Below, piece after piece: positions 1-11,612 of a stretch of DNA of 64,000 nucleotides. The notes beneath the pieces were generated by a model. That model did not search any database. It saw nothing but the letters and a program-made list of their open reading frames with translations, and was not told where the DNA came from. Position 1 is the stretch's first letter. Every line of letters begins with the position of its first letter. Position numbers and translations under genes: made by a program. This DNA is from Owenia fusiformis (taxonomy: Eukaryota > Annelida > Polychaeta > Sabellida > Oweniidae), in the NCBI GenBank assembly GCA_903813345.2, contig CAIIXF020000008.1, forward strand, positions 20,258,822 through 20,322,821, given 5' to 3'.

Positions 1-450
1 AAATTCAAATCTGACTTTAGATTTGACCTTTAATGACCTTCTCAAGGTCAAAAAAGGTCAAAAAGGTCTTTTTTCAACTTGCTTCAAATTGACTAATTTT
101 TTTTTCAAAATCATCTACATGTTCTCAGAAGTTCAAATCTGACTTTAGATTTGACATTTGACCTTCAATGACCTTTTGAAGGTCAAAAAGGTCTTTTTTC
201 AACTTGCTTCAAATTTACTTAATTTTTTTTTCAAAATCATCTACATGTTCTCAGAAGTTCAAATCTGACTTTACATTTGACCTTCAATGACCTTCTCAAT
301 GTCAAAAAAAGTCAAAGAGGTATTTTTTCAACTTGCTTCAAATTGACGAATTTTTTTTTCAAAATCATGTACATGTTCTAAGAAGTTCAAATCAAACCTT
401 CTTAAGGTCAAAAGGTATTTTCCAACTTGCTTTAAATTGACCAAATTGTT
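1..450. repeat. ~127-bp tandem repeat, about 3.5 units
   Basis: The block starting TTCAAATCTGACTTTAG recurs near positions 4, 132, 258 and 385, a period of about 127 bp, with the last unit shortened. Each unit contains several GGTCAAA/TTTGACC words. The array continues past the left edge. It lies upstream of the first PAF1 exon I can see, probably in an intron. One isolated unit in reverse orientation occurs at 36343-36412, so the family is dispersed and not confined to this locus. Confidence 0.85.
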
Positions 451-2592
451 TTAGGTGGTGACATTTTGTCATGTTAATGCCTTGTTTTATATTTGTTTTG
501 AAAAGAGATTTGTAGTAGTATTGTAGTAAACTGAAAAAAATGTTTAGATTTAGTGGTCATCTTATATCCATATGTTAGATTTCTTTTTTTTCTTGCCAGG
601 AATTTCTTCTTTTAGCTTATTATTTTTCAAGAACAAGTTGATTCATCATTAGTGTGCCATCCATGTATGTCATATATCGCAATGCTATATGTTGGTATGT
701 TTAAACAATTTACTTCTAACACCAACTTCTAGGAATAGATTAACACTAATTAAGTCACGACATTTGAATGTGTGTTTTACCTATTTCATATATCATATAT
801 GTATATTATATATCTTTAATTGACTCAATAATCATATCATATAAATGAAGTACAGTCATTTAGCATGGTTAGATATAATTGTTAACAGTGTCACATTGAC
901 ATTTATTAATAATTTAACAGCAGATATATGAAAATAAAAACTATAAAAGCATATGACGACTTAATATCATATTGCGCTCATTGTTGATATGGTGATATTT
1001 GCATCTGTTTTAATGGTAGATATAAAACACAAACTACTTAATAATATCAACTCAAATATTTATTTGTAAATTGTAGTGTAAATGAGTAGAATTGTTCATA
1101 TGTTCAACATAATTTCTATTTGTTCCTCAATTAAAGATAAGGTTATGTTCAGAGTTTAATGTTAAGGTTAAGCATTTGGCTTTTTATAGGGACCATGCTC
1201 TTAATCTTGGCCAGTTTTTAATAAGCATTTTAGCATAACATTTGTATCTGAATAAATACCTAAGTACAGTGTATATGGTTTGCCACTTCTGTCCTTATTA
1301 TATACATGTTGGATGTAATTAAAAATGATGTTTATCAACTTTTTTTAGGGTACAAGATGTTAGGTAGGATATTTCAAAATCACAATACAGTAAAACCTGT
1401 CTAAGTGGAACACTTTTAGTACCTCTAAAAAGTGTTCTACTTGGGAGGTATTCCGTTTATAGAGGTTAAATTAACAATTAGTCAGTTGATCTTGGGACTC
1501 TCGCTGTATATTGCAAATACATGTACACGTAAACCCTGTTTTGACTGGCTACTTACGCAGGTCAGCTACTTTTATAGCAAATTATTCGAGCTAACAATTC
1601 CTATGGACATTTTGTTCACCATAGACAGGTCTACTGTATTAAAGCATGACTATTGTATAAAGGGAATAGATAGATATATTAAGTATCCCTGGATAGCAAG
1701 TTATGATTATGCATGCATCTTCGACTTTCAAGGTGTTACAACAGTTGGAAGCAACTGAAACCTTGTGAATCAAGATGGTGGTTATGGGGTTGCGGGAAAC
1801 CTTATATGGTGGTGTGCCATTTTATTATGTTTTATTTTTAGTTGTAGTTGTGGTTGAAACACATCTTGATTATGTCACCACCAGAAGTGGTGACATATTG
1901 TTACAGTCTCCAGATTTTTTGTAAACGGTGTTTGGCATCTGTTGCATATTAATGCCTTGTTACAAACTTGTGAAACTGAGTAAAATGTAACCTGAGGTTC
2001 TCAACCATCAGAATTCCTACTGTTGCAATTTCCAAGTCATTTTTGCTTGGTATCAGTTTATTTGAAACATAGGAACAAATCCTACGCTAAGGGCTGATGC
2101 TGGGTGCTTGGTATCATGATATCATTGTTATAGGACAATAGTTCTTGGTAAAGATCCCTGGATATATATTATTGTTTCCTAGTTATATCACTTTTATGAA
2201 ATATATTGGTATTTGGTAGTTGACTAGTTGCTTTCAGTACCAATGCATGCCAGGTTGGGGTTCTGTAATACCATAGTGTTGGTGGTAGAAGTTGAAAAAG
2301 ATTTCCATTCAAAAAATTAGTGTCTCAAATGTTGATGGTTTCTTTTTTGATCATAATCTGGTCAGTCTATAGATGGCTTCTTGTTATATTTCACCTGTCA
2401 GATTGCATGTACTGTATCTATAAGGTCATAAATCGCCATACTTAACAACTACACTGTAAACATGTAATTGGTAACATGATGTATGTACATTATATTTCTA
2501 GTATATATGTATAACCTAGCTTATAATATACCCATTGCAGGCCCATGTTTTAGTTGAATTGTATTTTAACATTATAAACATTTTCATTCCAG
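451..2592. other. Non-coding stretch, probably PAF1 5' intron
   Basis: I see no convincing exon here. The missing N-terminal PAF1 exon must end in phase 2 just before a GT donor, and nothing with the expected sequence was found, so it probably lies left of the window. Fragments present: a CAGTAAAACCTGTCTAAG transposon-end-like motif at about 1389-1406, and a dispersed repeat with CACCACCAGAAGTGGTGACA at about 1877-1896 that recurs at 9980 and 54370. Confidence 0.5.
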
Positions 2593-5500
2593 ATCGGACT
2601 TGGTAATGAAAGTAAAGTATGACAACTCTCTGCCAGATATACCATTCGACCCAAAGTTCATCACATATCCATTTGAACCCAACAGGTAAGAAAAGGGGCT
2701 TTTTGTGTGATTTATCAATTGCATATCTGTTGCCTGGTATGTGCTGAATACATATTATAAAATGAGGCTTTGTATAAAAAACCTCCTACCTCATACCCAC
2801 CTACCCACGTACATTGGACATGATACAGTCTTTGAAGGTTTCAATTTTAAAGATCTTAGTTTATTAAATCTTAGTTTATGATGAATTAAAGATGCATTTG
2901 TAATGGCCCTTGATAGCAAGTTGCTACTACAGCCCAGCTGGGTTCGATTCCCACTCAGGGCATCCCACGTAGGTGGGTAGGTGGGTATGAGGTAGGAGGT
3001 TTTTATCACACCATCGGTGGGATATAGTCGTCATACTGGTCGTGGTCGTGGTCGTGATCGTGGTCGTGATCATGGTCATGGTCGTGGTCGTGATCGTGAT
3101 CGTGGTCGTGATCATTACGCTTTTTTGTCATCATCGTTTAAGGAAAACAGCTCATCAGATTTTCTCCAAATTCGCAGAGATGATAGAGCATATGAAGTAC
3201 TAGAGCTGATTAACTTTTGGGTGGCCATCTTGTTTTCTGGCGGCCATTTTGAAGGTTTTTCGAAAAATCTTGAAATCGCCATTTCAGAAAATCCGCTCAT
3301 AGGATTTCCTTCAAATTTACACACATGTTAGAGGATATCAAGTACTAGAGCTGATTAACTTTTGGGTGGCCATCTTGTTTTCTGGTGGCCATTTTGAAGG
3401 TTTTTCGAAAAATCTTGTCATCGCCATTTCAGGAAAACCACTCATCTGATTTCCTTCAAATTTACACACATGATAGAGGATATCAACTACTAGAGCTGAT
3501 TAACTTTTGGGCGGCCATCTTGTTTTCTGGTGGCCATTTTGAAGGTTTTTCGAAAAATCTTGTCATCGCCATTTCAGGAAAACCGCTCATCGGATTTCCT
3601 TCAAATTTACACAAATGATAGAGGATATCAAGTACTAGAACTGATTAACTTTTGGGCGGCCATCTTGTTTTCTTGTTCTTGAAATTTGTAAACATAATAG
3701 GAGAAAAGTTTTCCTGGTTCATAGTGTCTGCCTATTTGATGGTGTGATCTCGTTCACGTCCTGTGCCTTGTTTATACAAAGCCTAAAATGGAAACTGATT
3801 TGCATTCCCCAATTGCATGTTTCATGCATTTACTCAGAATTTGAATGGAGTGTCTTTACATGCATTTAATTTATAGTTTTGATAAGTATGTCGGTTTACT
3901 TTGAGATGACAATAGATTGATTCAGATTTCCAACAACCACCATTTCTTAAGATTTATTTTTCATTTATTTACAAAAATAGATCATAAAAATGCGAACTCA
4001 CTTATCTGAATTATCTGAAAAATATTTCTGTTTTAGTAAAAATTGAGGTTACCTGGTCCTCTATTTTTATCGTAATAAATCATAATTATTGTATTTTATA
4101 CCAAAGCTATATCTCGTCCCCCTAATCGGTTATAGCTACAGTGAAGGTGATTAACTTCTAGATTGTGTGATAACTGTTATTAGTGATATCATAACCATAT
4201 AGATTATAAGCTAAAGAACACTACAGGGTGTTTCATAATGTATGCACCCCCTCTAAACTCATACATGTAGCATTGCCACCCTATCATGTTATATATCATT
4301 TTCTTCCTTATGAAAAGTAACATAGGATTGGAAAGTTCCAGAATCAAGAGGTGTCCCTGAAAAAAGATACAATATATCAAAATATGTGGGTAGAGGGTCA
4401 TTTATAAGCAGTTTTTTAAGTTTTTTTAGCCAGCCTGGCGATTTGTTCACTTTGTCAACTACCCATTTTTAGTGATGAAGGTGGTACCATGGTTCCTGAC
4501 CTCCATATATCCCATTGCATGAATCCTGTCTATATATATTTGTGCATAACTGCCTAATGCATACATATGAAACACCCTGTAAAATATTTGTTTTTGCATA
4601 TGTTATTCTTTTTTCTGTTTGAAGTAATGTTGCTTATCCAGTAGAGCATTGAGAAAATTGCAAATTAAAATATACTATTGCCTGTTAACCCATTTTTGTC
4701 AGCATGTAGCTTTATATATCATTTAGATAATATCAAGATATTATGATTGCAGCTGTTATTTATTTATCCGAGTACAATATCTCTCTCAATGTTCTTGATA
4801 TAAACATTTGTACATTTGAAAAAACATCTGAACTGACTAATATATCAAATAAATTAAATATATGTCATCTTCAATATGAATCTATGTTATTTCAGATTTG
4901 TCCAGTACAATCCTACATCATTGGAAAGATCATACAAGCATGACCTTCTCACAGAACATGACCTCGGGGTTGGCATTGATCTCATTAACCCAGACACATA
5001 CACTCTCGACCCTAATGGTAAGTTTGCTGAGTTTTATACAGCTCTAGTCTTCCCATGATATTGCTGATATATAAGGTCCCGGGAATAAGGTATAAGTCAA
5101 GACAAAGTTTATGTAATGCATGAATAAGTATATGTATTTCCTTTCTGTCCTATAACCTAGGTCAGTTATGGAACCTGACATCTGGAAAACTTAACTATTT
5201 TATTATTATATTCATATATTGCAGCTTATCTGGATGAGGAAGATGAGAAGCTTTTGGAAGAAGATTTTAATACACCAGCAGATTCTAAGAGGTACACATT
5301 TAGACTAATTATATGGTGTCGAACTTAATGCGCTGTTTCAGAGCCCTATATGGTTCTATAGAATTTCAAAATTAATAGGACAGGCATTTTGAATTCAATA
5401 AAAAAAATAAAAACAGCATAGAATGCTTACTTGTGTATGAAAAAAATTAAGTATAAATATTTTTGTTTTGTAGGTCTCGTCATCACAATAAAAGTGTGTC

Positions 5501-8500
5501 ATGGCTTAGGAAAACAGAGTACATATCTACAGAGTACAATAGATTTACACAGAGTGCCGACAGATCAGAAGCCAAGTATGTTCTATCACCTGTTGACTGT
5601 ACTCTTCTTCGTGATTGTTTTTTTAAAAGATTATATAAATTGTAAAAATATGTAGGATCCATTCTTGGCTTGTATTCAGTAGTTGGCATCTGATGAATCC
5701 TTGGTCCAATCCAATCTGTTCCTCTCGCAATTTATTTGTACAAATTAAATGGAACCACCATTAATTATGGGTAATTCATTTCATAATGGATGTGGTCACT
5801 GGTCAGTCCTATGTGTTTCTTTTTGAAATAGGCATATCAGTAAAATTGTATTGCAAGAATATTTTTACTATGAAGGGTTGGATTCAACATGAAGAAACAC
5901 TTCAATGAAGAGGACCTTTACAAAGACAGAGAAAGTCAGATTGAGGCCATAGAGAAAACATTCAATGAAACAAAGAAACCAGTAAGTATAGAAGTGTTAT
6001 CACTTTCAGGCATTCATTTATTTTATATGTTATTTTTCACTGTTGTTTCTACTTGGAAGAGCGTGCCCATAGCTAGGGAAATTGGCCAAAAATCAAGAAC
6101 TTTTTTCCATCTGACCACTTCCAAGTGATTTCTCGCCAAAGTTGTCAAATGTGAAACCCTTTTGAATTTTTGTGGACCCCCTTGGCAAAAGCTGGCTACA
6201 GGCCTGAAGAGTGAGATATTTTTAATTTTACGATCTAAGATTAATTTACTGATGTATTTCTTGATTTAGATACAAGACCACTACAGTAAACCAGGTGTCA
6301 AACCAGTTGAGATTCTACCAATATTTCCAGACTTCCAGGTAAATATGTCACTAATTATCATTCATTCTTGTGCAATATATAAAAATATATAAAAAAATAT
6401 ATAAAAAAATATAAATAAATATTTAGATACTGTATTGTGCACACTAGTGAGTTTTAGATTAGTTTCCTATAGATTCCTATAGCATTGTTTTGTTTTTCTA
6501 ATGCTGCCTTGCATTCTCTTTGTGATTTTGTTAATGTAAATTTCTGTAATTATACATATAGTATTTACAAATAGATACCAAAATGAAAGCAATTTTCTCT
6601 TTACTTTTGCTTGACACAAATAGATAGTGACACTAACATAGATTTGACCTCAACCATTTCATCATATGATTAATGTTGTGATTTGATCTCAGATGTGGAA
6701 GCACCCGTGTGCCCAGGTTATATTTGACTCTGACCCTGCTCCTGCTGGCCGCTCTCAGCCTGCCCAGATAGAGGAAATGTCTCAAGCCATGATTAGGTAT
6801 GTATGAAAAACATATGACAGCCTCTCTGTTTGATCAAATCACTGGAAATATTGATGTAATTTACTCAAATGTTAAATGCATTAGTAAAATTGTTTAATTA
6901 TAAGAGGAAAAAATTCATAGGGATCAAGTCAAGACTAATTAGAATCTATAGTGTTAAAAAGTTACTTCAATTTTGGGGTGCAAACCAATATTTGTAAATT
7001 ATGTTTCACATTATGTGTCTAGTGAGATCATGTTGTGAAAATATGCTATTCCTCCTCCTGCGTTTTTCATCCATGTTATATACAGGGTGTTTCATATGTA
7101 TGCACCCCCCTATAAACTCATACATGTAGCATTGCCACTCTTTCATATTATATATCATTTTGTTCCTTACGAAAAGATTCATGGGATTTCAAAGTCTCAG
7201 AATCCAGGGGTGTCCCTGAAAAAAATCCGAAGTATCAAAGTACATTTGCACCAACTTGAAAATGAGAAAATCATGAAAAATAGGCATATTTTGACCAAAG
7301 GTTTAAATTGTGAAATTAAGAATTTTGCACCCACTTGAGATGAAATCCTGGGGAGAACACTGGTTAATCTCTATGTGTTTGCTATTCAGAGGTATGGTGG
7401 ATGAAAGTGGAGACCAGTTTGTAGCCTACTTCCTTCCTTCTGAGGAAACCTTGGAGAAACGTGCTAAAGATGCTTCTGAACATGTGGATTACGATCCTGA
7501 AACTGAGTAAGTCATATATTTAAAGGTAATAATCTAGTGTTGCAAGTTGCGAAGAAAATGAGAGTTGAGAAGAAAAACGTGTCTTATGATGCCTCTATTT
7601 CTGCTAAAATTATTGAAGTAAATTGCATGAATTCACTTCCAAAACAGTCTATTTATGCTTTTATCAACACAAAGACCTAGGTTAGATCATATTGTTGCTA
7701 TAGCATGACTATGAGTGTAGTCACAAGACTACGAGTGTAGTCAAGATTTTTAATGAGCATTTTAGCATGTAATATAGAATTACATATGCACTGTCATGTA
7801 TTAAAGATTTACATATACACTGTCATGTATTAAAGAATTACATATGCACTGTCATGTAATAAAGAATAACATATGCACTGCCATGTAATAAAGAAATACA
7901 TATGCACTGCCATGTAATAAAGAATTACATATGCACTGTCATGTAATAAAGAATAACATATGCACTGTCATGTAATAAAGAATTATATATGCACTGTCAT
8001 GTAATAAAGCATTACATATGCACTGTCATGTAATAAGGACAAAATGTGATGAATTGTATTTCTGATGAATCAGCCTTCTTTACTTTGTGCTTTAATTTAT
8101 TATTAATTGGTATTTACAATTTCTGTTTTACATATTTATTCGATCAGGTCATAATGTTTAATTTTCTATTGATTGACTTAAGTGCTGATTTAATCTTTCA
8201 TTAAACATGTACCAAAGGACATCATAATTTCTAGTCTAATTAATGACATTGAATAAATGACATTAAAGAAGTTGCATAAATTAATCAATATTATAAATCC
8301 CCAGGTATAAATCTTTAAAACAAATAAAATGCACACATAATTTTAATATATGATAGCTTCATGTGAACTAAAATGTTCATCAAAATTTCAGGATTCTGGG
8401 TTCAAAAATGGCATGACAGCAAAAGTCACACCATGGTTTTTTAGATGTTTTGGCTAAAACACAAGATATTAATATGGTGTATTTGTAAAAAAAAACATGA

Positions 8501-11100
8501 AATCATTTCAAATTGCACTCAGAGATATCAGAGACATTTGTATTATTTGGGCTATTGGGCATTTCTTTGTTGTTTGTGTTTGTTCTGAAACCCCGCGATC
8601 TGTGCATTAAAAAGTGGTAATTGAACTTTTTTGCAATTGGTGGATAAAACAAGGTAATTGTTTTTACTCAGAATCATATCTAAGTATTCATAGAAGTATC
8701 ACTTTTTCAAATGAATGCCCTTCATGCCTTTATGTGAATTGCCATTTAACAGGAAAAATGGACACATGATAGTTCGGACAAACATCAAATCCTGAATTTC
8801 TAGCTGATAAGGTTTTCATTCATGATCGCGGAAAGTGAACATTGATTATACCTGTACTCATTAATGCATTTTTTCTTCAGATACGAGTATTCCTTGGCAC
8901 GAGAGTACAACTGGAATGTGAAAAATAAACTCTCAAAAGGATATGAAGAAACGTATTTCTTCGTGTTTAAAGATGATGGGGTCCATTATAATGAACTGGA
9001 GACTAGGTAAGAACCCTTCAAGTACCAAGTGTTTGTTTTAAATGTTCAAAGATTGTACAGTCAATTGTAGTAATGAAATGAAGAACTGTGATGAACCAGC
9101 TAAGCATCCAATTCATGAACAGAGGAGATGTCAAAGTTAATTGACTAAGTCCATAGACTAAAACCTATGTTGACTGCATACATGAATCTGAATAGGTTAA
9201 AAGTTGTGATAAAAATGCTTGGGTTGGTGTTACCCTTTTCAAAATAGAATTTCTATCCTGTTCTATAGTATACAGTACAGTATACAGAAAGATAATGTGT
9301 TATGTCTTTTTTTCAGAGTTCGACTGAGCAAAAGAAGGAAGATTGGGCCAACAGCTGGCCCACAAAATAAATCCAAGTTGATTGTCAAACATAGAGAAAT
9401 GAATGACCAAGAAAAGAAGTCTCAGGTACAAACTGAAGTAGAACCTTAAGGTGGGCTAAGCGCATGATGTAATTAGCCAAGTCTATGTTGAGAATGTCCA
9501 AGTTAATTACAGATTACTCGTTCAGCTTGGTCTACCTTAAGCACAGCATTTTTTCCAATAATGAAAAAAAATAATAACTTCCAATAACTTTTTAAAAGTG
9601 CCATTTACTTGTTTTGCAGGATCACTTGTGTCCATGCGTTGTTTAAGTATATCTTGGGCCTCACATTGTTTGACTGTATCTTTCACCTCACATTGTTTGA
9701 CTGTATCTTTGACCTCACATTGTTTGACTGTATCTTTGACCTCACATTGTTTGACTGTATTTTGACCCTCACATTGCATAACTGTACATTCTAACCTGCA
9801 CATTGAATAACTGTATATCCTGACCTGTACATTATATATCTTTATGTTACAGGGTATGAGACTGACTATGCTGGAGCCACCCACAGAGGAGGAGGAAGAA
9901 GAGGAAATGCCAGAACTTCAAGCCACACAAGAGGGTCAGTGTCATGAATCAGTCATTATAATCTCTCTGTTTATTATTATTTCACCACCACAAGTGGTGA
10001 TATATTGTTATGGTATAAGTTGGTCAGCCTTCAGAGGCAGGCATCTGTAACAAATGACAGGTGGTGACAATTTGCATGTAATGTCTTTTCATAGTTTTGC
10101 CAGTGGCTTTGAATGTTCAGTTTTATATGGTACTATAGTCTGGACCAAAAAATGTTAGCCATTCTAATTGTTCACTTATAATAAGGGTAACATTTTTTGG
10201 CCTGCCCTGTACAAGAGAGAACTGCATTTTAACATTGCTGTTAATGAGGTTAAATGGATAGCACGTATCATTAAACTGACACTGTATTTGCTTGATAATT
10301 AATTTGAAAAATCACGAAAACTTATCATATTTGGACAAAATTTGGGGAATTAGTACCCATAAGTTGCGAAAACACTGTGAGTTGGATAATTGGCAGGTGT
10401 CATGCGATTGAAGCAAATTTCGAAAAGAATTATGACATTTTCAGGACCTGGCAACCTCAATGAGTCCATCATATTCTTATAATAAGTAAAAAACAGAAGG
10501 ATGGATCAGTCCACAATACTCTTAATGTCATGAACATGATGGTTACAAAAATTACCTTTATAGATTTTCGTATATTCTTTGTATAATCTTTGTGTCGTTT
10601 TAGATGAACTTGCTGGATTTGAAGATGTTGAAAAGATGGATACAGATAATAAAAGTGATAATGAGGAGCACAGGAGGAGCAGATCAAGGAGTCGAAGTAA
10701 CAGTGGGAGTCGTAGTAGAAGTCGAAGTGGATCTGGAAGTCGCAGTCGAAGTAGAAGTCGAAGTGGAAGTCGAGGACGTAGCAGGAGTCGATCTGGATCC
10801 AGAAGTGGAAGTGGATCCAGGTCACGAAGCAATAGTGGATCTAGGCGATCAGGATCAGGAAGTCGGAGTCGATCACGCAGTCGTAGTCGATCACGCAGTC
10901 GGAGCCGATCACGTAGTAGGAGTCGATCCCGTAGCGGTAGTAGATCTAGCAGCAGGTCCAGGAGCAATAGTCGTGGGGGTAGTCCCAGTGGGTCAGCTCG
11001 TAGTGGGAGCCCCTCGGGTAGTGGGAGTGATTCTGGGAGTGGAGATGAGCAGAACAAAGCAGCTGAGGACATTTTCGGGAGCAGTTCAGATGAGGGCTAA
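2593..11100 (+). CDS. PAF1: RNA polymerase II-associated factor 1 (PAF1), 5'-incomplete, 12 exons seen
   Basis: PAF1 is a nuclear scaffold subunit of the PAF1 complex (with CTR9, LEO1, CDC73), which travels with RNA polymerase II and supports elongation and H2B ubiquitination. Exons read by GT-AG borders and frame: 2593-2685, 4896-5017, 5225-5291, 5474-5575, 5876-5981, 6270-6338, 6693-6796, 7390-7506, 8881-9006, 9317-9425, 9853-9934, 10604-11100. They join without a stop into 530 residues after one split codon. Family landmarks in order: [135 protein letters not shown]. An acidic E-run follows. About 28 N-terminal residues are missing compared with human PAF1 (531 aa). The last exon is unusual: an Arg/Ser/Gly repeat replaces the acidic tail before a conserved-looking [12 protein letters not shown] end. 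Confidence 0.96.
2776..3005. mobile_element. Small inverted-repeat element with a tRNA-like T arm
   Basis: Terminal inverted repeats of about 35 bp lie at 2776-2810 (CCTCCTACCTCATACCCACC) and 2967-3005 (its complement), giving a ~230-bp MITE-like unit inside the first visible PAF1 intron. Just inside the right arm, GGGTTCGATTCCC (about 2939-2952) forms a T-stem with a 7-base loop and matches a polymerase III B box. I do not see a full tRNA cloverleaf or a good A box. Confidence 0.65.
3037..3114. repeat. (GGTCGT)n-type hexanucleotide microsatellite
   Basis: About 13 imperfect copies of a GGTCGT/GATCGT hexamer. The open frames on both strands across it are artefacts of the repeat. Confidence 0.85.
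3118..3690 (+). repeat. ~145-bp tandem repeat, about 4 units
   Basis: The anchor CTAGAGCTGATTAACTTTTG begins near 3200, 3345, 3490 and 3635, a period of 145 bp. Each unit carries GGCCATCTTG and GGCCATTTTGAAGG. The same family is arrayed in the opposite orientation at 46860-47290. It lies in a PAF1 intron, and the short open frames are repeat-derived. Confidence 0.85.
4222..4581. mobile_element. MITE with TACAGGGTGTTTCAT inverted ends
   Basis: The left end TACAGGGTGTTTCAT is mirrored by ATGAAACACCCTGTA at the right, and the element is ~360 bp, starting and ending with TA. It is intronic in PAF1. Related partial or larger copies are at 7082-7330 and 23356-23949. The ends and TA boundaries suggest Tc1/mariner-type mobilisation, which is an inference. 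Confidence 0.75.
7082..7330. mobile_element. Left-end copy of the TACAGGGTGTTTCAT MITE
   Basis: It shares the left part of the 4222-4581 element (ACTCATACATGTAGCATTGC and the following ~150 bp). No matching right terminus is visible. It ends shortly before the PAF1 exon at 7390. Confidence 0.7.
7785..8036. repeat. 29-bp minisatellite in a PAF1 intron
   Basis: About nine near-identical units with core CACTGTCATGTAATAAAG followed by AATTACATATG. It lies between the exons ending at 7506 and starting at 8881. Confidence 0.9.
9656..9840. repeat. 27-bp minisatellite in a PAF1 intron
   Basis: About six units with core CCTCACATTGTTTGACTGTA, degrading to the right (CTGCACATTGAATAACTGTA). It ends about a dozen bases before the acceptor of the exon at 9853. 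Open frames over it are repeat artefacts. Confidence 0.88.
9980..10085. repeat. Dispersed repeat bounded by GGTGGTGACA motifs
   Basis: CACCACCACAAGTGGTGATA at the left and AGGTGGTGACAATTTGC at the right bound a ~100-bp unit containing CATCTGTAACAAATG. Related pieces occur at about 450-480, 1877-1960 and, reversed, 54366-54500. Confidence 0.6.
10140..10213. repeat. Short hairpin repeat
   Basis: ACCAAAAAATGTTAGCC is mirrored by GGTAACATTTTTTGGCC within ~70 bp, followed by GCCCTGTA. It resembles a very small MITE in the last PAF1 intron. Confidence 0.5.
10675..11070 (+). repeat. PAF1: Coding Arg/Ser/Gly repeat in the PAF1 last exon
   Basis: The frame set by the upstream exons reads about 130 residues of alternating RS, GS and SR dipeptides (for example [18 protein letters not shown] near the middle), shading into a Ser/Gly-rich end. 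Three hexameric codon pairs (CGNAGT, GGAAGT, GATCAC-like) recur, so replication slippage is likely. The long open frames on the other strand and in the +1 frame here are by-products of this composition. Confidence 0.9.
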
Positions 11101-11600
11101 ATGTCACTCGATTGATGTCATACTGTTCACACCTCTAATGATTGGTATTAACATTTAAATGCAGGCGTGAGCAAAAACAGGCATGCAATCAACACTAAAC
11201 TGTATATACATAACGGAAGTTCATTACAGAAGTATAATTTTATACTAAAGTGACTGTGTACATATGTATTTTGAACAGAAATGCAAGAAATGAAGATCAT
11301 GTTTCACTGATCACACTTGCTAAAACGTTTGCAAATGTGTAAATGACAAATCTGGATGTCTTTGAGTTGCCTCGAGAGACTCTCACCTCTTTACTGAGTG
11401 GCATTCAAAGTTATATACAATGAATTCAAAACTTTCAAGTCGACATTATCATCGTATTATATCAACCAATCAGAAACTATGATCTGGATTGTATATATAT
11501 ACAGTGTATATGTTCAAGCTTGAAAATACTAAAGACATTGTGTCTTTTATATATCTCATATCAAAAAGTATAAATAATTAAATTGAATCTGTAACTCAAG

Positions 11601-11612
11601 AATAAAAATAAA
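11601..11612 (+). promoter_or_regulatory. PAF1 polyadenylation signal
   Basis: Two overlapping-phase AATAAA hexamers (11601-11606, 11607-11612) lie about 500 bp after the PAF1 stop codon. Confidence 0.65.

Noticed and set aside
2939-2952. A functional tRNA gene
   Set aside because: Only the T arm is convincing; the anticodon arm, D arm and a 7-bp acceptor stem are missing.
9537-9884. 115-residue minus-strand frame with regular CEVKDTVKQ repeats
   Set aside because: It is produced by the 27-bp intronic minisatellite.
10506-11072. 188-residue minus-strand open frame rich in Leu/Arg/Pro/Asp, plus a 184-residue frame in the +1 frame
   Set aside because: Both are shadows of the RS-repeat coding exon of PAF1; the repeat composition keeps all these frames free of stops.
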